In this document: piece by piece, positions 18,901-25,851 of the stretch
Layout: every line of letters starts with the position of its first letter
Numbering within the stretch: the stretch's first letter is position 1
Source of the DNA: Amycolatopsis sp.
Lineage (GTDB): Bacteria; Actinomycetota; Actinomycetes; Mycobacteriales; Pseudonocardiaceae
Length of the DNA: 64,000 bases
NCBI RefSeq assembly: GCF_025464955.1
Contig: NZ_JAODNM010000023.1
Location: forward strand, 168,901-232,900
Reading direction: 5' to 3'
The notes under the pieces: generated by a model
What the model was told of the DNA's origin: nothing
What the model saw: the letters and a program-made list of their open reading frames with translations, nothing else
Databases searched by the model: none
Program-made: the position numbers and the translations under genes

Positions 18901-20306
18901 CTCCTGCCGGGGTGCTCACCGGGCACACCCGGGCGGTGACGGCGGTGGCGTTCAGCCCGGTCGGTCATTTGCTCGCGAGCGCCAGTTACGACGAGACCGT
19001 TCGGTTGTGGGACACCACGAGCCACGCGCCGGTCACGACGTTGGCCGGCGCCACCAGCTTCCTGGAGGCAGTGGCGTTCAGCCCTGACGGGCACACCATC
19101 GCCGCCGGGGGAGACGATCACAACACCCTGCTGTGGGATGTCGACGCGCGGCTCCAGGTCGCCACCTTCGCCGCGCCCGCGACCATTCGCGCGGTGGCCT
19201 TCAGCCCCGACGGATCCGAGGTCGCCACCGGCGGGGCGAACTTTGCGGTGACCGTGTGGGACGTGCGGGCCGCCGAGGTGAACGGGCATGCGATGTCCGG
19301 CTGGAGCGTGGCGTTCAACCCGTCCGGCAGCGTGCTCGCGAGCGGACACTACGACGGCACGGTGCACCTGTGGGACATGGCCGATCCGCGGCGCCCGGCG
19401 GAACTGGCCACGTTGCCCCCGCACACCAACGCGGTCACCTCGGTCACCTTCAGCCCGGACGGCAAGCTGCTGGCCGATGCCGGCTACGACCACACCGTCC
19501 GGCTGTGGGACGTCTCCGATCCACGTCACGCCGTCGCCCTCTCCACCATCGACGCCTCGACGGGACAACTGGAATCCGTGGCGTTCGGCCCCGGCGGCCG
19601 CACGCTTGCCAGCGCCGGCGACGACCACATGATCCGGCTGTGGGATATAGCGGACCCCCGGCACGTGACGCAGCTCGGCCAGCCACTCGCCGAGCACACC
19701 GACGTGGTGAGTTCCGTGGTGTTCAGCGGCGACGGGAAGACGCTGGCCAGCGGCAGCTACGACGGTACGGCCAGGCTGTGGGACGTGTCGGATCCGCTGC
19801 ACGTGGTGCCCAAGGCGAAGCTGTCCGCCAGCCAGGCCGCCCCGATCCGGGGCATCGCGCTGGCACGAGACGGGCACACGCTCGCGACCGCCGGCGACGA
19901 CCACGCTGTGGAGTTGTGGGACGTCACCGGAACGCCCGCGCTGCTCAGTTCTTTGACCGACCACACGAACACCGTCACCTCGGTGGCGTTGAGCTCGGAC
20001 GGGAAACACCTCGCGAGCGCCGGCTGGGATCGCACTGTGTCCACTTGGGACATCAGCGATCCACGTAAACCCGCGTTGACCGCGACTTTCTCCGGTCCGA
20101 CCGACAACGTGACGTCGGTGGCCTTCAACCCACGTGGTGACAGCATCGCGGCTGGTGTCGCGAACGCGCCGAACGTCGTCTGGCAGAACGACCCCGAGAC
20201 GGTCGCCAAGCAGATCTGCGCGACCAGGGGGACCCCGATCGGCGCGGCGGAATGGGACAACTACGTCAGTGACGGCTCCTTGGTCGACCCTTGTGCCACG
20301 CGCTGA
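15963..20306 (+). CDS. SARP/AfsR-like regulator: winged helix + BTAD + STAND NTPase + membrane helix + 14 WD40 repeats
   Basis: 1447 residues. Residues 1-95 form an OmpR-type winged helix and about 100-245 the bacterial transcriptional activation (BTAD) helical repeats ([31 protein letters not shown]). From about 275 a STAND NTPase starts with [20 protein letters not shown], Walker A [14 protein letters not shown] and Walker B-like [14 protein letters not shown]. A single hydrophobic helix ([20 protein letters not shown], about 727-747) precedes 14 WD40 units (815 to the end), each like [22 protein letters not shown], enough for two seven-bladed propellers. It lies 199 bp upstream of the RiPP precursors on the same strand and is the best candidate for their activator. 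The membrane helix between effector and propeller suggests signal sensing at the membrane. Confidence 0.88.
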   Translation: [1447 protein letters not shown]

Positions 20307-20439
20307 CAGCGCAGGTGTCCACCAACGTGGCTCAACGGATGATCTAGAGATTCGGGTCGGCTGAGCATTTCGTGTTCGGTGACAACCGATCAAATCGCCG
20401 ACGAATTCGTTCGGCTCAGCTGCCAGACTGGTTGTCGGG

Positions 20440-20461
20440 GTTCGGGAAAGGATTCCCGAAC
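20440..20461. repeat. Perfect 9-bp inverted repeat upstream of the precursor genes
   Basis: GTTCGGGAA (20440-20448) and TTCCCGAAC (20453-20461) are exact reverse complements around a 4-nt spacer, 44 bp before the ATG of the first precursor. The 199-bp gap after the SARP gene otherwise holds no gene. It could be a terminator or attenuator for the regulator transcript or, more interestingly, an operator for precursor transcription. Confidence 0.5.
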
Positions 20462-20505
20462 ATTCGATTTCCCGTCGCAACGAATTGAATTGGGGTGTGA
20501 TCGAC

Positions 20506-20646
20506 ATGGAGCAGAATGCGCCTGCGATCGAAGACCTGTCCATTGAAGAGCTGAACGACGTGGCCGCGGCCGACTGTGCCGGCACGGCGTCGACCGCGAG
20601 TACGCCGGTCAGCACCGCGGCCTGCATCGGTTGCGCCTGCTTCTGA
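20506..20646 (+). CDS. RiPP precursor peptide A (LAP/thiopeptide-like), 46 residues
   Basis: Too short for standard gene calling but clear. The leader is acidic (AIEDLSIEELNDVAA, residues 7-21) and the core Ser/Thr/Cys-rich, containing STASTPVSTAAC and ending IGCACF. The leader motif IEDL-x-x-EEL-x-x-V is shared with peptide B at 20707. By alignment the leader ends at AA (residues 20-21), giving a 25-residue core (22-46) with four Cys (24, 40, 43, 45) plus several Ser/Thr as substrates for azole formation and dehydration. GGGGTG precedes ATG 20506; an in-frame GTG at 20497 is an alternative start. Confidence 0.85.
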   Translation: MEQNAPAIEDLSIEELNDVAAADCAGTASTASTPVSTAACIGCACF

Positions 20647-20706
20647 TCCGGGCTCTTTCGCTTTTCGATAGCAATTGTCGCAAATACTCGTAGTGAGAGG
20701 AATGAC

Positions 20707-20862
20707 ATGACTCCGGAAACGCTGAACACGCCAGACCTGCAGATCGAGGACCTCACCGTGGAGGAGCTTTCGGAAGTTGGTGGCGCGGCCTCGGCCAGCA
20801 CCGCCGGCACCATCAGCACCCCGGCCACCGTGGGCACTGCGGCCTGCTTGTCCTGCTTCTGA
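20707..20862 (+). CDS. RiPP precursor peptide B (LAP/thiopeptide-like), 51 residues
   Basis: Leader with QIEDLTVEELSEVGG (residues 12-26), ending in the double glycine expected by the C39 peptidase encoded downstream. The core is exactly 25 residues (27-51): it contains SASTAGTISTPATVGTAAC and ends CLSCF. Core positions 11-13 (Ser-Thr-Pro) and 24-25 (Cys-Phe) coincide with peptide A in an ungapped alignment. It has two Cys and nine Ser/Thr, so more dehydratable and fewer cyclisable positions than A. GAGAGGA lies 6 nt before the ATG. Confidence 0.87.
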   Translation: MTPETLNTPDLQIEDLTVEELSEVGGAASASTAGTISTPATVGTAACLSCF

Positions 20863-20957
20863 CGGACGGCGGGCGATCGGCCCTAGTGACGTAGACGCCG
20901 GTGTGCGTCGACCAGTCGGCGCACACCGGCACACCACCAGAACCCGAGGGAGCGAGC

Positions 20958-22274
20958 ATGGATGAGCTGACGAAGGCGACGCTGCGGTTCATCGGCGATC
21001 CGAAGTCGCAGCCGATGGGTGACAACGAGCTGTTCGCGCGCCTCGCGGTGGAGAAGCCGGTGATCCGCGCGGGCACCGTGTGGATCATCTCCCGGCACGA
21101 CCTGGTGACCAAGCTTGCGCGACACCCCGCCGGGGCCCTGCGGATGCCGGACGAGTGGTCCGCCACGCGGCACCTCGACGAGGCGGCCAGCCGTATCCTC
21201 GACGGCCTGCTGCCGATCCAGCCGCCTGCCGACCACCAGCGGCTGCGGCGGCTCCTGGCCTCGCAGTTCAGCGCGAAGTCCGTGGCCGGGCTGCGCCCCG
21301 ACGTGCGGGCGATTGTCGCCGACCTGCTGGCCGGACCGCTGCGGCAAGGCGAATGCGAGTTCGTGGGCGAGGTGTGCGGGCCATTACCGGTGTACACCAC
21401 GGCTGCGATGCTGGGCCTGCCGCCGGAGGACCGGCCGCGGGTGCTGGGCTGGGCCAGCGCGGTCAACAGCGCGGTGGTGAATGAAGTCACCGGGCGCGTC
21501 GGCGGTCGCTACGGCACACCTGGCTCCGCGGCGGAGACCGGTATCGCCGAGGTGATCGGCTACATCAACGAGCTCGTCGCCACGCGCGGCGACGGCGACG
21601 ACCTGATCTCCCGGCTCAAGCGCGCGTCGTCCGAAGAGGACGGTCGCCTGTCGCACGATGAGCTGGTGTCCATGGTCCTCATGCTCTTCATGACGGGGAT
21701 CGACACTGTGGGCAGCGCTCTCGCGAACGTCGTTCTCGCCCTGCACCGCCACCCGGCGGCCTGGCGCCGCGTGGTCGCGGACCCGTCGCTGGCGGCCGCC
21801 GCGTACGTCGAGGGCATCCGCCTCTACCCACCCCTGCCGCTCATGAGCCGTATCGCCGAGTCCGACATCGAACTCGACGGCATCACCATCCCGAAGGGCA
21901 GCACGATGCTGCTGCTGTACGGTGCCGCGAACCTCGACCCGGCCGTGTTCACGGATCCACTCGCCTTCGACCTCGACCGTACGGAGTCCCGGCACCTGGC
22001 CTTCGGCCACGGCCCGCACTATTGCCTGGGCGCGAGTCTGGCGGTCCTGCAGGGCGAGCTGGTCTTGGCCGCGCTGGCCGCGCACACGCCCGACTTCAGC
22101 CTGGTGGACACCGCACTCCGCCGGCGCGACGAGATGGCCTTCCATAGCCCCGCTGAGCTGCATGTCGGCCTCGCTCCCCGCTCCGCCACTTCGACGGCAG
22201 ACGCACCACCGATGTCGCCGGCGAGCGAGATTCCGGCAGGGTGCCCGTTCTCGTCGGCCCCTGCGGGTGTGTGA
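20958..22274 (+). CDS. Cytochrome P450
   Basis: 438 residues from ATG 20958. Heme loop LAFGHGPHYCLGASLA with the axial Cys at 356; ExxR motif EGIR (285-288); I-helix LFMTGIDTVGSAL (T246-T250), with Thr where most bacterial P450s have Ala in AGxDT. Of the soluble class I type, needing external ferredoxin and reductase, which are not encoded here. It lies directly after the precursors and overlaps the exporter gene by 4 nt, so it is expected to hydroxylate or crosslink the modified peptide. The C-terminal 30 residues are a Pro/Ala/Ser-rich tail. Confidence 0.92.
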   Translation: MDELTKATLRFIGDPKSQPMGDNELFARLAVEKPVIRAGTVWIISRHDLVTKLARHPAGALRMPDEWSATRHLDEAASRILDGLLPIQPPADHQRLRRLLASQFSAKSVAGLRPDVRAIVADLLAGPLRQGECEFVGEVCGPLPVYTTAAMLGLPPEDRPRVLGWASAVNSAVVNEVTGRVGGRYGTPGSAAETGIAEVIGYINELVATRGDGDDLISRLKRASSEEDGRLSHDELVSMVLMLFMTGIDTVGSALANVVLALHRHPAAWRRVVADPSLAAAAYVEGIRLYPPLPLMSRIAESDIELDGITIPKGSTMLLLYGAANLDPAVFTDPLAFDLDRTESRHLAFGHGPHYCLGASLAVLQGELVLAALAAHTPDFSLVDTALRRRDEMAFHSPAELHVGLAPRSATSTADAPPMSPASEIPAGCPFSSAPAGV

Positions 22275-24385
22275 CCGTGATTACCAGGAGCCGACGGGTG
22301 TCCGCGACGCCGGTGGTCGGGCAGGTCGAGGACGCTGACTGTGGGCCCGCCTGTCTCGGCATCCTGCTCGCCCACCGGGGCACGCCAGTCCCCGCCACCC
22401 GGTTGCGGGAGGAGTGCGGGGTCTCGCGTGATGGGACCACGGCGGCTGACCTGCTGCGTGTTGCCGCCGCACATCGGATGCCGGGACGTGGTCTGCGTAT
22501 CCATGACGGAGACCCGGTGCCGGTACTGGGAACGTTGTCGTTGCCCGCGATCGTGTTGTTGCGGGGTAATCACTTCGCCGTCATCGAGGCGGTCGCCGGC
22601 GACGGCACGGTCGCGGTCAACGATCCTGCCCGTGGTCGGCATGATCGCACCGGCGAACGGTTCCGCGCCGAGTTCAGTGGGATCGTGCTGACCTTCGAGG
22701 CCGGGCTTCCGGTCGCGGAGAACGCTTCGCGAGGCGTGCCTCGATGGTCGGCCGTGCGGTTGTGTGCCGAGTGGCTCGCGGTGGCGCGGTACCGGGTTGC
22801 CGCGGCCGTGGTGGCCGGGCTGTTGCTGGGGGCGGTGACCGCCGGACTGGCGGTGGCTGTCGAGGCAGTGGTAGCCGGACACCTCACGGCCGGGGCCGCG
22901 GCGGTGGTCTTGGGCGTCGCGGCGGTTCTGTGCTCGACGCTCGCGTATGGGCAGCGGCGGCTGCTCAATAGCGTGCAGGAGGTGGTGGCGCGGCGGCGGA
23001 AGCGTGACGTGCTGGGCAAACTGCTGACGGTGCCCTCCGCGTTCCTGAATCGGCGGTCGAGCGCGGCGCTCGGAACCCAAGCGCGGTTCGCGGAAACAGC
23101 GGCCGTGCTGCTGGCCCACCGCGTGGTGCCGTTGCTGGCCGCGGCGGCGTCCCTCCTTCCAGTGGCGATTGTGCTCGGATGGCTGGCCTGGCCGGTACTG
23201 CTGCTGGGGATCTGCGGAGGGCTCACGGCGGCGGCGTTGCGGTCGGCGGGCCGTCGGCGGTCAGCTGACGCGCGACGGCTGTTCGTCGGGGAGTTGACTC
23301 GGCGTAGCGGGCTCGCGCGGACCGCGTTCGGACGGCTGGACGCGGTGCGGGCCGAGCACTCCGAGCCCGATCTGATCGCCGAGTTCGGGCAGGCTCAGCA
23401 GGAGGAGTTGGCCGCACGCCGGCAGGCCGCCGGTCGTGCCCGGTGCTGGGCCGCCGCGGCGACGGCGGTGGAGCCTGCTGTCGTGGGTGCCGCTGCCGGA
23501 CTGGCCGGACCGCTGGCGCGACTCGGCTGGGGGTCGCCGGCCACCATGCTCGCGGCGCTGGTGGTGCTCGTTCCGTTCCTCCTGTATGGACGGACGGTGC
23601 TCGACAACCTCGGCGAGCTGCCTGAGTTCCTCGGACGGCTGAACGTGCTCGAAGACCTCGATCAGGCCACCCCCGATGCGCGCTTCGTTCGTGAGGCGAC
23701 ACCGGAGAAGTCCACAGTAGACGGAACCATCGAACTCGCGGACGTCGCCTTCGGCTACTCGAATCGACGCCAGATCCTGCAGGGTGTCACGGTCACCGTC
23801 CCGGCAGGTGGACGGCTCGTGGTCACGGGAGCGCCCGGTTGCGGCAAGTCCACCCTGCTCAAGCTGATCGCCGGCGCCCTGGATCCGGTGCGCGGCGAGA
23901 TCCGCCTCGGCGGCAGCGTGTACGCGGACATCCCACGCGCGGCAGTGCGCGACGGCGTCGGTTACGTTCCCCAGACTCCCTGGCTCTTCGCCGGAACCGT
24001 GCACGACAACCTCACGCTCTTCGACGACATCGTGACCGACGGTCAAGTCGCGCGTGCCCTGGAGGACGCCCGTCTGTCCGAAGTGGTCATGCGGCGCGGC
24101 GGTGCCCGCGGTGCCAAGGTCGAACCGGGTGGCCGGAATTTCAGCGGCGGTGAACGGTGCCGGCTCGCCCTCGCGCGTGCTCTCCTCCGGGATCCCGCCG
24201 TGGTCCTGCTCGACGAGCCACACAGTTCTTGGGACCCGGCGCTGGCTTTGGAGATCGGTGCCGTACTCCGGCGCCGCGCCGTCACCACCGTGCTCACCAC
24301 CGCGTCGATGGACTTGGTCAGCGACGGCGACCAGGTACTGACCATTGCGGCCGGTCATGCGGCCGGCGAGCGGGTGCGGGCATGA
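22271..24385 (+). CDS. Peptidase C39-containing ABC exporter (bacteriocin processing and export)
   Basis: 704 residues from GTG 22271 overlapping the P450 stop. The N-terminal C39 peptidase has GQVEDADCGPACLG (catalytic Cys 24), GNHFAVIEAV (His 101) and VNDPARGRH (Asp 118), so the triad is complete. A membrane region (about 165-430) and an ATPase follow, with Walker A GAPGCGKSTLLKL, signature FSGGERCRLALARAL and Walker B VVLLDEPHSSWDP. It should cut the precursors after the double-small-residue site and export the mature product. It resembles the NHLM-type peptidase/ATPase of RiPP clusters and is paired with the ABC protein that follows. Confidence 0.9.
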   Translation: MTVITRSRRVSATPVVGQVEDADCGPACLGILLAHRGTPVPATRLREECGVSRDGTTAADLLRVAAAHRMPGRGLRIHDGDPVPVLGTLSLPAIVLLRGNHFAVIEAVAGDGTVAVNDPARGRHDRTGERFRAEFSGIVLTFEAGLPVAENASRGVPRWSAVRLCAEWLAVARYRVAAAVVAGLLLGAVTAGLAVAVEAVVAGHLTAGAAAVVLGVAAVLCSTLAYGQRRLLNSVQEVVARRRKRDVLGKLLTVPSAFLNRRSSAALGTQARFAETAAVLLAHRVVPLLAAAASLLPVAIVLGWLAWPVLLLGICGGLTAAALRSAGRRRSADARRLFVGELTRRSGLARTAFGRLDAVRAEHSEPDLIAEFGQAQQEELAARRQAAGRARCWAAAATAVEPAVVGAAAGLAGPLARLGWGSPATMLAALVVLVPFLLYGRTVLDNLGELPEFLGRLNVLEDLDQATPDARFVREATPEKSTVDGTIELADVAFGYSNRRQILQGVTVTVPAGGRLVVTGAPGCGKSTLLKLIAGALDPVRGEIRLGGSVYADIPRAAVRDGVGYVPQTPWLFAGTVHDNLTLFDDIVTDGQVARALEDARLSEVVMRRGGARGAKVEPGGRNFSGGERCRLALARALLRDPAVVLLDEPHSSWDPALALEIGAVLRRRAVTTVLTTASMDLVSDGDQVLTIAAGHAAGERVRA

Positions 24386-25851
24386 CTGCCTTCTTGGTGC
24401 GGCCAGGGGTCCGCGGTCAGGCCACAGCCGTGGTAGTGGCCAGTCTGGCCGCCGCGCTCGCCGGCTGTGTCGCGTCCGCGCTGGCGCCCCGGCTCGGCTG
24501 GTGGGTTCCCGCGCTGGCGACGATCCCCGTCACCCTGCTGCTCGTCCTCCGCGACCGCTTCGCCACAGCCACCGAACACCGCCTCCAGGCGGAGCTCGAA
24601 CCGGCCCTCTGGGACCTAGTTCTAGATCCCGCTCAGCACGAGCTTCGCCGCATCGGGCGCGAGCGGCGCGCCGCCGCGACGAGCCTCGTGTCCCGGTTGC
24701 GGACCCTGGTCGGCGCTGCGCTGCTCGACGCTCTGCTGGCGCTCGCCACGGTAAGTGCCGCCTTCGTAGTGCTGTGCACTGTGGACGCCCGGCTCGCGTT
24801 CGCGTTCGGGGGTGTCACCGCCGGACTCCTCGTGGTCATGGCGTGGCAGGCCCGAGGAGTCGGGGACGAGTCGACGAACCTGCTCGACGCCGTACTCGCC
24901 GGCACCGACGAGATCCACCTCTACGCCGCCGAAAGGCGGATGCTCACCAAGCTGCTGCCGCGGGAAGCACGAGCGAAGACGGAGCCGCGCCTGGCCGCAT
25001 TGGCCGCGCTGACCCTGCCGGTGCTGCTCGCCATTGTGCTCGGGACCGCGCGCGCGAATGATCTCCCGGTCGCGTGCGTGGTCCTGGTCCAGCTCGTGCT
25101 GGTTTTGGGCCGTCCGGACAACACGGTCCGCTCGGTCCTGGTGGTCGGGGCCGAGGCCGTCCGCGGCGCGAAGACGTTGCTGGCCAAGGCCACACCCGTC
25201 ACTCGTCAGTCCACAAACGAACGACTCAAGGGTGAGATCGAGGTCGTGGAAGTCTCCTACGACCGCGCCCCGACGCTCAGGAACCTCCACATCGCGGCGG
25301 GGGAGTTCGTGGCTGTCACCGGAGCTTCCGGCGCCGGCAAGACGTCCCTGCTCAAGCTGCTCGGTGGCCTGGAGGTCGCCCAGTGCGGCGAGGTCCGCCA
25401 CGACGGTGCCCGTCGTCGGCTCGCCGACATCCGCGACCACATCGGCTACGTCACGCAGGACGCCGACGTCCCACGTGGCAACGTCCGGTCGGTCGTCCTC
25501 GGGCGAACCAGCCACGACGACGAGAAAGCCTGGCAGGCGCTCGAAAAGTCCGGACTGGCCGGAGTGATTCGGAACCTCCCCATGGGACTGTCCACAGTGG
25601 TCGCCGGTGGGGCCGGAGGGTTCTCCCGCAGCCAGCTCCAGCTCATGCTTTACGCCCGCGCCCTGGCGCGCGGTCCCCGCATCCTCCTCTTCGACGAGCC
25701 TCCGGACACGGCGGCGGAAGCACTGCGTGACCACGAGGGCGTGACCAGGGTCGTGGTCACGCATTCGCCCCGGCTGCTCCGCGCGGCCGATCGGGTGGTC
25801 GTGCTCGGGCCAGAAGCGACAAATACCGAAACCCATTGGGGGCAGCTATGA
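24382..25851 (+). CDS. Second ABC transporter protein (permease + ATPase) of the RiPP cluster, degenerate signature motif
   Basis: 489 residues from ATG 24382, overlapping the C39 exporter. The N-terminal half has several hydrophobic helices; the ATPase half has an intact Walker A (GASGAGKTSLLKLLGG). The signature is FSRSQLQLMLYARAL instead of LSGGQ, and Walker B reads RILLFDEPPDTAAEA. It probably forms a heterodimer with the preceding exporter, in which one ATP site is non-canonical. It carries no peptidase domain. It overlaps the cyclodehydratase gene, so export and modification are co-translated. Confidence 0.85.
   Translation: MTAFLVRPGVRGQATAVVVASLAAALAGCVASALAPRLGWWVPALATIPVTLLLVLRDRFATATEHRLQAELEPALWDLVLDPAQHELRRIGRERRAAATSLVSRLRTLVGAALLDALLALATVSAAFVVLCTVDARLAFAFGGVTAGLLVVMAWQARGVGDESTNLLDAVLAGTDEIHLYAAERRMLTKLLPREARAKTEPRLAALAALTLPVLLAIVLGTARANDLPVACVVLVQLVLVLGRPDNTVRSVLVVGAEAVRGAKTLLAKATPVTRQSTNERLKGEIEVVEVSYDRAPTLRNLHIAAGEFVAVTGASGAGKTSLLKLLGGLEVAQCGEVRHDGARRRLADIRDHIGYVTQDADVPRGNVRSVVLGRTSHDDEKAWQALEKSGLAGVIRNLPMGLSTVVAGGAGGFSRSQLQLMLYARALARGPRILLFDEPPDTAAEALRDHEGVTRVVVTHSPRLLRAADRVVVLGPEATNTETHWGQL

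Noticed and set aside
18264..20837. Very long open frame on the minus strand opposite the WD40 repeats
   Set aside because: It arises from high GC content and repeat periodicity; the plus-strand frame encodes the clear WD40 protein and two precursors lie opposite its start.
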